Positions 9,001-15,509 are shown, counted from the stretch's first letter. The stretch: 22,390 nt of DNA from BS750m-G57 sp964607575 (GCA_964607575.1 CAZSLS010000098.1:1-22390), one strand, 5' to 3'. Numbers and translations: made by a program. Notes: generated by a model from the letters alone, not told the origin.

Positions 9001-10096
9001 GAGTCTGAATCCCGATTTCGTCGTGACGACCGGCGATAACCGTTATGGTTTCACGACTTTCGACGAGGTTGTGGGGCAGTATTATTGCTCGTTTCTGACA
9101 GACGCCGGCAGCGGGGCGTACTGCTCGGGAGGCGACAGCCCGACCAACGCATTTTTCCCATCCACCGGCAACCACGACTATTGGGATGGGGGCAGCATCG
9201 ACGAATACCTGGACTACTTCACACTTCCGGGCGCGGGCGTGGACAGTAGCGACACCTCGGGCTCCGAACGGTATTACGATTTCATCCAGGGACCGCTCCA
9301 CTTCTTCGCCCTGGACAGCGAGGAGGCGCTGACAGACCCCGCCGACATGGCAGACCAGCAGGATTGGTTGCAGACCCAACTGGCGGTATCGACCACGCCC
9401 TGGCAGGTCGTCTATATGCACCATCCACCTTATTCGTCAGGCATGCACGGTTCGAGCATCGAGATGCAATGGCCCTATGCTGACTGGGGCGCCGATTTCG
9501 TGATGAGCGGGCACGATCACGACTACGAACGGATCGAGGCCGACGGGATCGTCTATTTCGTCAACGGTCTGGGCGGTAGCAGCCGCTACCCCTTCGACAT
9601 CCCGATCGGCGGCAGCCAGGTGCGCTACACCGACGACTTCGGCGCCATGGTGGTCGACGCCTCCCCCGACGCCGTCAACTTCCGCTTTATCAACCGCGGC
9701 GGGCTGGTCATCGACGATTACACTCACAGCGCACAGCCCGCGGGCCCGGCCATCGCCAGCGCCCCGCCCGCCGAGAACAATCCGGCGGGGACGGTTGTCG
9801 GTACGTTCGGCACGATTGACCCCGACCCCGGCGAACCGATTGCAGCGGCCGCGGCGACGGGGGTTCCAGTTGTCAGCCAGCCGCTCGACCTGCTGATGGA
9901 ATTGCCATCAGCGGCCGATTACATCTCCGAACCTCAGGCGATAGCATTTCGTTCGTCAGCGACGACGCTTCAGCGTGCGGCGACAACCGCGTATGATCTC
10001 CGCCCGCTGAGTGACGCCCCGGAGGCGGGCGCTCCGGGCGACGATCTGCTGGCTGACATCCTGGCGGAAGCAGCGTTGCTGGCGGTCGGCTACTAG
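3014..10096 (+). CDS. Giant LEPR-XLL surface protein with dockerin and acid phosphatase domain
   Basis: A 2360-residue exported protein. The N-terminus has no classical signal peptide but carries LEPRLLLDG (20-28), the planctomycete LEPR-XLL motif. Seven SdrD-B-like (Cna-B-like) repeats follow at about 30-125, 127-230, 231-512, 513-627, 628-730, 731-830 and 831-931, each from (I)SGxKFxDxxGDG to DFGN. Repeat 3 is split by a golvesin-like domain (about 303-468). Four cadherin-like repeats start at 937, 1035, 1131 and 1227. A Calx-beta domain spans 1324-1434 and an uncharacterised region 1435-1900. A dockerin pair (1904-1957) has Asp-rich calcium loops. A metallophosphoesterase of purple acid phosphatase type (1973-2240) has the metal motifs GDYG (1979), GDNRY (2007), GNHD (2052), HH (2136) and GHDH (2166). 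The tail ends in DDLLADILAEAALLA. Probable role: a calcium-stiffened surface stalk presenting a phosphatase. Substrate is unknown. GTGAGG lies before the ATG. Confidence 0.92.
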   Translation: MGLMGKIIDESGHMPIFEALEPRLLLDGTIAGQLWNDFDADGVNDASESGLNDWIIELTDLADGATTTTATADGGLYSFDALPPGNYEVRQIDQSGWVRIHPTGPSYHAIELIDDALGIDFGNVQPGSISGVKFDDLDGDGVKDAGEPGLNGWTIELVDSSSGLVINTAVTATDAVDGEYVFTDVIPGDYEVREIAQAGWVQTFPATSTYSLTLSGGDDLADRDFGNTRPASVSGQKFDDFNANGLRDPGEPGLDGCTIELVDATTGLVVDTAVTTSIDLDESGDIDPESESGLYSFTVLNPVPVPVESYTSTIDNILGTGFYRGHAKWLSTGSVDDAYNGTAHRYRGTLYNAWWVFEDLPAGSYQVWTSWGTPTLPAWSDVPYVVYEGGTVVSGKYQAGTSKGTFVADQTELPTDLQADGVWWKSLGTHVVERRLAVEIHGPQGVPSGLPVDEIPFAFADAVHIEGVLLNYIIREVNQPGWVQSFPAGQRYGVGLEYGQSIPGKDFGNYQLASISGQKFEDLDGDGVKDTGELGLDGWTIELVDPATGDVIETQVTASLDVDESGAIDPETEMGLYSFEDLIPGDYELREVLQDGWAQTYPGAGPYSPTLISGEAITDKDFGNAWVGSISGQKFEDLNGDGIKDTDELGLDGWTIELVDADTAVVLDSQLTSGGGLYSFVDLVIGNYEVREVQKIGWVQTLPATSIYTTSLAYGQHVTDKDFGNQPLSGAISGRKFEDVNANSVRDAGEPGLDGWTIELVDPSSGLVIDTRVTFGGGTYSFGELMYGSYIVREIVRNGWIPSMPDPSGHTVDISPGETLDDVHFGNYRAVSIFGQKFEDLDGNGIRDIGEAVLDGWVIELVDPATGNVIAARTTAGGGFYSFSGLTPGDYELREVLQDGWVQTCPDPGVYSVSLMSGDVAADKDFGNFPEGGNRAPTGILLTGDSVPENAPNITVIGTVTGVDPDGDTLTFTLTDNAGGRFGLVGSVLVVADGSMLDYESATSHDVTVEASDGEFTRSEVFTINILNVNEFPPTDISLSSTVVSEHSPNGTLVGTLSGSDLDEGALVFSLTDDAGGRFAVSGTELEIANGTLLDYETATSHVVTIQASDGEYTHTETFTINVTDVNESPTDISLSSDSVLENAPNGIVIGTLSGLDPEGNALTFSLQDDAGGRFKIEGALLMVADGSLLDYDVATSHDLVVGAYDGEFSYGETLTIYVMDWNEAPTDISLTGDSVEESAPNVTIIGTFSGVDPDGDTLTFSLTDNADRRFGLVGNVLVVADGSMLDYESATTHDVTVQTSDGNLTYSETFAIHVTNIDDDPHPTLQINDVSLTEGDSGTKNFNFTVTLSAFSSDTVSVNYETVNDTATAAADYVAVSGTLIFIPGQTDKTISILVTGDTTSEANEQYFVYLGGATNAAIADSRGVGIILNDDGYALDVELRVVDGLHGDDHMSDADFTSYSSIPNVSTGSSYYAEVWLRDISTGHGIISGTVDITYTTAYADVIAISNGGVYTALPSGAIHETQGLIDNLGGGTLSTLEGVTQWVRLGWVEMLSTEMGEVTFTLGHDFSPMPPGLANPQFENMQAIEESLATVEYESPFGRYPLDTIGEGNSYKSRRGYDTEGFYTEYLMEDDEGTGGQYAAMDFNGWVTTDAGCRIYDSGVVHVWDNIEQESAGSVPDWSGAYGGYPTGINTCGNQNDLLYKGQGLFDGDAELRNHRGEDWQLLDWGVGAMDWGVINWTGTPVAVTVDPAPFEVAGRHIFYNNSAMDGSNPAAGPPDDDAIDPSKQALLPGQTVTSANYTSYSRGINGIMVDIGDLPGTPTAGDFGIRVNEATDPDTWSAGPAPNVSVRPDAGVGGSDRVTLIWADGAILNQWVEVTVLSDANGGGLGLAQDDVFYFANLVGDCDGDGQVGGSDYGILVGEFGQRGGVAALAADLNGDCRVDLTDFAIMRGSFGNSVLVPTIPADPADQTIRFAVIGDYGSGSIDEADVADLVTSLNPDFVVTTGDNRYGFTTFDEVVGQYYCSFLTDAGSGAYCSGGDSPTNAFFPSTGNHDYWDGGSIDEYLDYFTLPGAGVDSSDTSGSERYYDFIQGPLHFFALDSEEALTDPADMADQQDWLQTQLAVSTTPWQVVYMHHPPYSSGMHGSSIEMQWPYADWGADFVMSGHDHDYERIEADGIVYFVNGLGGSSRYPFDIPIGGSQVRYTDDFGAMVVDASPDAVNFRFINRGGLVIDDYTHSAQPAGPAIASAPPAENNPAGTVVGTFGTIDPDPGEPIAAAAATGVPVVSQPLDLLMELPSAADYISEPQAIAFRSSATTLQRAATTAYDLRPLSDAPEAGAPGDDLLADILAEAALLAVGY

Positions 10097-10143
10097 CTAT
10101 TACTGGTCTCCAGATGGATGAAGCCTTAACCCCCTCGGGTCGT

Positions 10144-10164
10144 AGCTGACAACTGATAGCTGGC
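10144..10164. repeat. Heptad repeat array
   Basis: The three units AGCTGAC, AACTGAT and AGCTGGC begin 48 bases after the giant gene stop. Read on the other strand they match the CAGYTRY heptads at 2014 and 19561. Confidence 0.7.
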
Positions 10165-10198
10165 TGGGAGAAAATACTCATAAAAATCCGAAAACCCC

Positions 10199-10228
10199 TT
10201 GATTTTTTGTGTCCTCGGTGTCTATACT
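10199..10228 (+). promoter_or_regulatory. Probable promoter of noncoding unit A
   Basis: TTGATT (10199-10204) and TATACT (10223-10228) are separated by 18 bases, a good sigma-70-type arrangement. It predicts a start near 10235, just upstream of the first hairpin of unit A. An A-rich stretch upstream (10171-10195) could help recruitment. Confidence 0.5.
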
Positions 10229-10234
10229 ATAAGT

Positions 10235-10406
10235 GAGCGAGCGTGGGGCTACCTAATTGGGTGCCCCTTCCGGCCGGCGAGGTCTTCCCCCTCCTTTCCC
10301 TCGTCGGCCGGTTTCTTGCTCCGTCGAAACCTGGAGGCTTGGCAATTGTATAACATCTGTAGTAGCAATACGATGCAGTGGAGTACGTCACGGCTGGCTG
10401 CACGTG
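10235..10406 (+). ncRNA. Candidate structured small RNA, copy A
   Basis: From the predicted start, a GGGGC...GCCCC hairpin (10245-10267) is followed by a 13 bp stem (10270-10282 with 10299-10311, one G-U pair) closing a C-rich loop with CCCCCTCCTTTC. The same order of hairpins occurs in copy B with compensatory stem changes. The 3' end resembles copy B up to GCTGCACGTG, but the terminator stem and T-run are lost. This copy may therefore be degenerate, may end at the strong stem (followed by TTTCTT), or may read through into copy B. No known RNA family was recognised. The end coordinates are approximate. Confidence 0.5.
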
Positions 10407-10520
10407 ATAGTCGCTTGGATTCCGTTGAGGTGATCCGAAGATACGCTGTGTCGGCGAGGCCCGTAGAGCGGTAGTACAGTGGTGATAGATGCTTGTAGAG
10501 AGCCAATCGGACGAAACGGG

Positions 10521-10761
10521 AAAATACTCAGAAAAAACGGAATTCTAAGAAAGCCGTCGCATTGTTTTTCCGATGATAGTATTGAGTCAGCGAAGGGGCT
10601 CGTGCCCTGGAGCTTCGAGTGCGGCCGGCAGTGTTTTACGTTCTCCTTTCCACTGTCGGCCGATTCGTACCGTCCGAGTCGCATGTCGTATGCTGTAAGC
10701 GGGTGCAATATGGAGTGGAATGTATCCGCCGATTAGACGGGCCCACGTGATGCTGCACGTG
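10521..10761 (+). repeat. Direct repeat unit B of the tandem noncoding element
   Basis: The second copy of the unit at 10171-10406. The AAAATACTCA landmark lies 350 bases after its partner and GCTGCACGTG 355 bases after. About 110 bases between the units (10407-10520) show no similarity to the sequence before unit A and no gene. Confidence 0.75.
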
Positions 10762-10773
10762 GGCTCGTTTTTT
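10588..10773 (+). ncRNA. Candidate structured small RNA, copy B, with terminator
   Basis: The order is a small GGGC-TCGT-GCCC hairpin (10596-10607), then a 12 bp stem (10622-10633 with 10651-10662, one G-U pair at the same place as in copy A) closing a loop that ends CTCCTTTC, then about 75 bases with no stem I can fix, then an intrinsic terminator. It has the structure and boundaries of an independent small transcript of roughly 185 bases. The promoter is less clear than for copy A: GATAGTAT at 10576-10583 aligns with the copy A -10 region but lacks a good -35. The overlapping open frame at 10479-10736 has no recognisable protein features. Start is approximate; end follows the T-run. Confidence 0.6.
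10741..10773 (+). terminator. Rho-independent terminator (plus strand)
   Basis: GCCCACGTG (10741-10749) pairs perfectly with CACGTGGGC (10756-10764) across a 6-base loop, followed by TCG and six T (10768-10773). The T-run lies on the plus-strand side only, so it ends rightward transcription and not the convergent minus-strand gene at 10796. No protein gene lies immediately before it, which points to the noncoding unit as its transcript. Confidence 0.88.
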
Positions 10774-10795
10774 AAGATGCGTGGTTGTATGCGGA

Positions 10796-12325
10796 TCAGT
10801 GGGTCATGGCGTACGCAAGTGCGTTGACGCCGATACGGATTGCATCGGCGTCGGCATATCCGCGATTGTATGCGAATCCCAACTGTTCCCATCCGTTGCC
10901 CAGGCCCAGTGACGAGTAGATTACGCCCAACTGTCCGTCTATCTTGACGCCTTCGAGTGTCGGGGCGTTCAGTGACGGGGAAGTCGCCTTCACCATGTCG
11001 CTGTAGGTAACGGTCTGGATGGCGTATGGCATCTGGTAGAGTTGCGAGTCGGCGGCGATGCGGGCGAGCTTGTGGTTGGGCATGGCGCGTTTCAGTTCGC
11101 GCCGGAACGCGACGTCGAAGGCCTTTCGTCCCGCGGCGGAATCGGCGATCAGAACGCCGCCGCCGAGGAGGAATTTGCGCAGCCGGGCGACTTCGGCCTT
11201 GGTGAGTTTGAAGTCGCGCAGACCGGTCATGTAGAGTACGGGATACTTGAACAGCTTCTCCGAGCCGAGTTCGACGGGCTGTCGCTTGAACTGGACCTTG
11301 AGCGTCGTGTTCTTGGCGATGTACTTCATCAGGTTGGGCAGGCCGTGATTCGTGGGGTCCCAGTCGCCGTTGTGCACCACCTGTCCGATGACCAGTTGAT
11401 CGCCGCTGGGCTTGCCCTGCTGGTGGTAGATCTTCCCGACGCCCCATGCCCTGGCGTACTGCATGTTGGCCAGTACGCTGGTGATGATGTTCACTCCGAG
11501 CTTTATCGCATCGTCTTGGTGATATAGCACGCCGCCTTCGATAGGTCTCTTGGCGACGTCCCACCCGCAGTTAAGGTCGATCGGCGAGAAGATGATCGCC
11601 GGGCGGCAGCCCAGATAGATCGCCTCGAGATACGGTTTCATGCTCTGGAACGGTTTGGAGTCCTTGCGGAACCGCATTTTCTTGATCGGGTAGTATGCAC
11701 TGAACAGGGGCGAGTCGGTGTCGATGGCGGACAGTTGGCGATTGGGGAAGATACGTTTTATCTCGCGGACCGCGGTGGTGCGGAATTCTTCCCGCCCGCA
11801 CTGCGCGTGAACGACCAGCGTCCCGCCGTCGTAGAGGTACCGCTGGAGGCTTACGATCGTCTCGTTCGAGAGTTTTGGCATCGGCGTCCAGCCGGTGACG
11901 TACAGAAGGGGCAGGGTCCGGGGGTCCCAGGAGAACTTCGCCAGTTGGATCGGGACGTAACGGTAGCGAATATTCAGGCGGCTGTTGGCGTAGCTGATCA
12001 GGCGTTCGATATCGATAACCGTGGTCGGAAAGGCGCTGGCGGCGACCCGCTTACCGTTCTTCTGGACGAATCTCCTCTCCGAGAAGTTGACCATGCCCAC
12101 CAGGTTGGGCGGAGATGGTTGGCGCTTGCGTTCGGAGCGTCGCAGGGGTGTCGCCGGAAGGGGGAGCGGTGGTAGGGATTCAGCGGCCGTGCGGCGCTGG
12201 GGCTTGGCCTTGGGGTGAGGCTGGGCCTTGGGATTCTTCCATTCCGCCGAAACCGGTCCGGCCAAACCGCCCAGGATCAACACCGCCAGAAGCAGCGCGC
12301 ACGCCTTGGTCACGGAGGTATTCAT
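10796..12325 (-). CDS. Exported protein with two DUF4159 domains
   Basis: A 509-residue protein with a Sec signal peptide (hydrophobic 8-22, likely cleavage after Ala27 in GPVSA). A basic Pro-rich linker follows (30-75), then two related halves. Half 1 (about 77-290) and half 2 (about 305-509) each carry LLYVTG or VLYMTG, a helix, L-x-GGG-x-L, a REIKRxFPN or RELKRAMPN segment, D-S-x-L, and an NGW or CGW motif ending in a GVN helix. This matches the DUF4159 fold, which is related to glutamine-amidotransferase-like domains. No catalytic Cys/His pair is evident, so the role is probably binding or structural; the function is unknown. The ATG follows GAAAGGAA by 8 bases. The TPR lipoprotein upstream on the same strand is 159 bases away and may be co-transcribed. 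Confidence 0.87.
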   Translation of the reverse strand: MNTSVTKACALLLAVLILGGLAGPVSAEWKNPKAQPHPKAKPQRRTAAESLPPLPLPATPLRRSERKRQPSPPNLVGMVNFSERRFVQKNGKRVAASAFPTTVIDIERLISYANSRLNIRYRYVPIQLAKFSWDPRTLPLLYVTGWTPMPKLSNETIVSLQRYLYDGGTLVVHAQCGREEFRTTAVREIKRIFPNRQLSAIDTDSPLFSAYYPIKKMRFRKDSKPFQSMKPYLEAIYLGCRPAIIFSPIDLNCGWDVAKRPIEGGVLYHQDDAIKLGVNIITSVLANMQYARAWGVGKIYHQQGKPSGDQLVIGQVVHNGDWDPTNHGLPNLMKYIAKNTTLKVQFKRQPVELGSEKLFKYPVLYMTGLRDFKLTKAEVARLRKFLLGGGVLIADSAAGRKAFDVAFRRELKRAMPNHKLARIAADSQLYQMPYAIQTVTYSDMVKATSPSLNAPTLEGVKIDGQLGVIYSSLGLGNGWEQLGFAYNRGYADADAIRIGVNALAYAMTH

Positions 12326-12484
12326 AGCACGATTCCTTTCGGTGGCGAGTCAGTCTTTGCTACCACAAATATCGGACTTCCAGACGGACCGCTACACCAA
12401 TAAGTATAACGCGAAATCCCCCGAAGGCTTCCATTTTTCGCAGAAAAGAAGCTGGTGCAGCGTTGCAATATCCGCGCCGCGGGC

Positions 12485-13549
12485 TTACTTACCGGGCGCC
12501 GGTGGTACCGGACGGGCGCCGCGTTGGATGAGCGGATCAGGTGTTCCGATGCCCCGTTCGTTCAGTTCGCTGATTCTGTTCCTGGCGAAATCGCGGTTGG
12601 TCAGGTCGTCGAATTCGTGTTCCAGGACGGCTTGGTAGAGTTCCAAGGCCCGCGTGTGGTTCTGGAGCCGGTAATCCCATACGACCGCGGCCTGGAATCT
12701 GGCACCGATCTGGATGCGCGGGTCCCACTTCCATGCACGTTGATACCACATGACCGCGCGGACATTTTCGTTGAAGTATTCCCTGTAGATGTGCCCGATG
12801 TAAAACGCCGCCAGCGGGCTCCTCGTGCTGGTGGGGTGCTGCTCGGTGATCGTCAGGAACAGCCTCAACGCCTGCCGCTGCTTGTTGTAGTTGGGGAACA
12901 GGGGCACGAAGCTGGCTCGCTTGTACATCGAAAGGGCCTTGCTGTAGAGTTCCTCCGCGGCGGGGATGACTTTCACCGGTTTCATGTTCTCCGGCGGGGC
13001 CTCGGCGCTGAAAAAATACACGTACGTACGAACCGGATCGAACCTCGTGCGGACGAGGCTCACGAACTTGACCTTTTCGAGGCTGAGGCGGTCGGAGTAG
13101 AATTTCTCGAGATCTCCCATGGCCTGCTTGTAAGCCGCCCTCGCCGCGAGTACGAACTCCACCAACAGTCGCGGGTCGGCATTGGTGAGCGATTCGCCTT
13201 TCGGCGGGACCACTTCGGGTATACCGGTCCACTTGAACCACTGGGCCTCGTCGAGATTCTCAAGCTCCTTGCCCGACCAGTTGTAGCGGTCCGCGTCGCC
13301 GATGCTGTTGCAGTATCCCCGCAAAACAGTGAGGCGGTAGCGATATTGCACCCGTGCCGATTCGGCGGCGGTGACGGCTTTGGCTTCCGCCGCATCGCCC
13401 GGAGTGACCGCAAGGGTGTCTACAACCTCGAATCCCTGCTTGAATCCTCGGCGAACCGGTGACGGTCTGGCATCGCATCCGACCGCGACTATGCACGCCG
13501 CCAGAAGCAGCGGTAAGATCCATTTACCCGTTTTGATAGTGGCTTTCAT
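12485..13549 (-). CDS. TPR-containing lipoprotein
   Basis: A 354-residue protein. The N-terminus has a short basic start, a hydrophobic stretch (11-24) and a lipobox AVGC with Cys25, predicting a lipid-anchored envelope protein. The C-terminal half (about 195-330) has helix pairs with the spacing of tetratricopeptide repeats, including the segments ELYSKALSMYKRA, FYIGHIYREYFNENVRAVMW and RALELYQAVLEHEF. TPR arrays usually bind partner proteins, so a scaffold role is inferred. The middle region (65-190) is not recognised. The start is supported by AAGGAA 9 bases upstream. It lies before the DUF4159 gene in the same direction, and both products are exported, which suggests a shared envelope function. 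Confidence 0.8.
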   Translation of the reverse strand: MKATIKTGKWILPLLLAACIVAVGCDARPSPVRRGFKQGFEVVDTLAVTPGDAAEAKAVTAAESARVQYRYRLTVLRGYCNSIGDADRYNWSGKELENLDEAQWFKWTGIPEVVPPKGESLTNADPRLLVEFVLAARAAYKQAMGDLEKFYSDRLSLEKVKFVSLVRTRFDPVRTYVYFFSAEAPPENMKPVKVIPAAEELYSKALSMYKRASFVPLFPNYNKQRQALRLFLTITEQHPTSTRSPLAAFYIGHIYREYFNENVRAVMWYQRAWKWDPRIQIGARFQAAVVWDYRLQNHTRALELYQAVLEHEFDDLTNRDFARNRISELNERGIGTPDPLIQRGARPVPPAPGK

Positions 13550-14065
13550 GGCAGGGGTTCCTTATTGAAGACTCCCGAATTTCTGATTGGCGCATTATCC
13601 AGACGCAGGCGACCGCTTGCAAGTGTTTACAGAAAAACTTGCCATACGCATGCGAGATTGTTTTCCGTCAAGAGCACCCTCGCACACTTCACCACGTTTC
13701 TCGCGCGAGCCGGTTTTCCGCTCGTCCTGGGAAATGCGTCGCTGCTGTCGGGAAATGCCTAATATGGTTCACAGGTTGACACGCGCCTGAATGCCTGCCG
13801 TAATCGGAATAACTCTAATCCACCGCCCGTGTGCGGAAGGTAATGTTGTTGGAACGTGTTGTGTGGTAGCCGGTTGCATTCGCGGCCGCAAGGGGCGCCC
13901 GCCCCCAAACCGCCGAATATGGTACGTCACCGGCAACGCCGACGAGCCGTCAGCTTGTCACGAAGACGGGGTATGCTTTACCCCATGCACCCGCCCGGGA
14001 ATTCGGTTACACTTTGTCGGCGCCGATAGACCATACGTTATCCAAACAGCGGGAAGGAGATTTTC
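13550..14065. other. 516-base gap between divergent genes
   Basis: This gap separates the minus-strand lipoprotein gene from the plus-strand gene at 14066. It contains small palindromes (GGGGC-GCCC-GCCCC near 13896-13909 and GGGGTA...TACCCC near 13969-13985), and no heptad array or credible gene was seen. Short open frames here lack family features. Confidence 0.5.
13776..13804 (+). promoter_or_regulatory. Possible promoter toward the 14066 gene
   Basis: TTGACA (13776-13781) and CGTAAT (13799-13804) have a 17-base spacer. The -35 is perfect and the -10 matches 4 of 6. The gene start is about 255 bases downstream, so a long leader would be implied. Confidence 0.35.
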
Positions 14066-14437
14066 ATGGACCTCGCAAGACAGCTCGCAATCCAGATTCC
14101 GATAGTTATCGTAAGCGTTACCCTCCTGATAGCCGCCGCGGGCAAGGCGGGAAAGGAGAGGGGGGCGATCCTGATTGTGATGGGTGCTATCGGTATGTGT
14201 GTGATGTCGGTTGCAGGTCCCTTGCTCTATGGAGTAATCATGCCCAGATTAATTGACATCGCGGGGAGCTCTAACATATCGAACATCTACCTGGTCCTCG
14301 GATTGGCGGTCAATATATTGTGGTCCGTCCCGATTCTCCTGATTGCCATCGGAACGTTTCAGCGCCCCACGCCAGCCGTCCAGCACAAACCTTATCACCC
14401 CTACCCAAACCAGCCAGGCGGTCCGCCGGAACTATGA
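14066..14437 (+). CDS. Small three-helix membrane protein, paralogue 1
   Basis: A 123-residue protein of unknown function with three predicted membrane segments at about 8-26, 34-58 and 74-96, then a Pro/His/Tyr-rich tail (100-123). The conserved features are MDLARQ at the start, GKAGKE in the first loop and AGPLLYGVIMPR after helix 2. It is about 60% identical by eye, without gaps, to the product of 20473-20871 over the first hundred residues. The start is supported by AAGGAG 7 bases upstream. It converges with the ABC permease gene, with 16 bases between the stops. No named family was recognised. Confidence 0.8.
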   Translation: MDLARQLAIQIPIVIVSVTLLIAAAGKAGKERGAILIVMGAIGMCVMSVAGPLLYGVIMPRLIDIAGSSNISNIYLVLGLAVNILWSVPILLIAIGTFQRPTPAVQHKPYHPYPNQPGGPPEL

Positions 14438-14453
14438 TCCCGCCTCAAGCGAG

Positions 14454-15509
14454 CTACCGCGGGATGGGCAATGGCTCCGTGCGCACACCGGGCCGATACA
14501 TAGCGGACACAATCAAGTAATATAGCTGGCTGAGCAGCAGGGCAAGCAGAAGCATGGCGCCCGTGATCAACTGAATCACCTCCCAGTGGAGGCCCTGCAT
14601 CAACATGATCGTCTGGGCGATTACCAGCACCATCAGCGCCAGGACCGATCCGACCACCGATCCGAACCCGCCTCGCAGACAGAGTCCGCCCAGAACAACC
14701 GCGAAGATTATCCCAAACTCCATACCGAAGTCCTGGGTCGACCGGGCCGCCCCCACCCTACCGAGCCACAATGCACCTGCAACGCCGGCCATCAGGCTCG
14801 ACAACACGTAAGGCAGGCCCGTGAACACGAACCGCCGGCCCAATGGCTCTTCCAACTGGCGCGCGGGGCGGCGGCGCCGGCCCAGCGGGGTCAACTGCAC
14901 CAGGGCAACACACGACAGCAGGAAGATTACTACAACGATCCAGATCGGGATCGATTCGTACACGTATTTCCTGAGGAATCCCAGCTTATCGCCGGGCCTG
15001 ACGACCATCGTCATGCCACCGGTAAACAGGCGCGATAGCCCGCCAAGCACCGCCGCCATCGCGATGGTCACCAGCGCACCGTGAATTCGCAGCAGACCGA
15101 CCAGACCGGCATTGATCAACCCAATAGCCAACGCCGGAAGCATGGCGATTATGAAGCTCAAACCGACATTAAACCCTTCATTGAGCATCGTCGCCATGAC
15201 GATCGCGACCAGCGCGGCGGTTGCCCCGATGGACAGGTCCAGGCCGCCCGCGGAGGCGATCATCACCATCGGCGCCACCAGCAGCAACAGCGGTAAGATC
15301 CTGGCCAGCATGTTCATCACCGACGGAGACGAAAAGAGCTGTCGCACGGATACCAGCCCGCAGGCGCAGACCGCCACCAGGATCAGCAGCACAAACGCGT
15401 TCCAGACGAGCAGCGACTTCACCCGCCATGCGGAGTTCTCAGAGAAGTGCTCCTTGCCAATCGCCGGCGGCGCGAGCGGTTCCGGGGCAAGATATGTTGT
15501 TTCGGTCAT
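14454..15509 (-). CDS. ABC transporter permease, RbsC/XylH type (BPD_transp_2)
   Basis: A 351-residue polytopic inner-membrane protein with about eight to ten hydrophobic segments. Family hallmarks are GGLDLSIGA (about 88-96; GGIDLSVGS in typical sugar permeases), a LRIHGALVTIAM segment, and AVVLGGLCLRGGFGSVVGS near the C-terminus. The usual G-x-N-x-x-AA-x-LSGI loop is replaced by an Arg-rich stretch (PLGRRRRPARQLEE), so contact with the ATPase may differ. These permeases normally work with an ATPase and a periplasmic binding protein to import sugars or similar solutes. Neither partner gene is adjacent here, so the substrate cannot be inferred. The ATG follows AGGAG by 7 bases. Confidence 0.85.
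   Translation of the reverse strand: MTETTYLAPEPLAPPAIGKEHFSENSAWRVKSLLVWNAFVLLILVAVCACGLVSVRQLFSSPSVMNMLARILPLLLLVAPMVMIASAGGLDLSIGATAALVAIVMATMLNEGFNVGLSFIIAMLPALAIGLINAGLVGLLRIHGALVTIAMAAVLGGLSRLFTGGMTMVVRPGDKLGFLRKYVYESIPIWIVVVIFLLSCVALVQLTPLGRRRRPARQLEEPLGRRFVFTGLPYVLSSLMAGVAGALWLGRVGAARSTQDFGMEFGIIFAVVLGGLCLRGGFGSVVGSVLALMVLVIAQTIMLMQGLHWEVIQLITGAMLLLALLLSQLYYLIVSAMYRPGVRTEPLPIPR

Larger units (their letters stand above)
10171..10406 (+). repeat. Direct repeat unit A of the tandem noncoding element
   Basis: Landmarks of this unit recur 340-355 bases downstream in unit B, in the same order: AAAATACTCA (10171), ATACTAT (10224), AGCGA (10236), GGGGCT (10245), the CGGCCGGC stem (10271), CTCCTTTC (10291), GTCGGCCG (10303), GCAATA (10365) and GCTGCACGTG (10397). 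The small shifts in offset are indels. It does not encode a credible protein. Confidence 0.75.

Noticed and set aside
7781..9424. 547-residue minus-strand open frame inside the giant gene
   Set aside because: It overlaps the giant gene completely, shows no domain, and is explained by codon bias on the opposite strand of a G+C-rich gene.
10479..10736. 85-residue open frame over noncoding unit B
   Set aside because: No family features, and the stem changes between copies preserve base pairing rather than amino acids.
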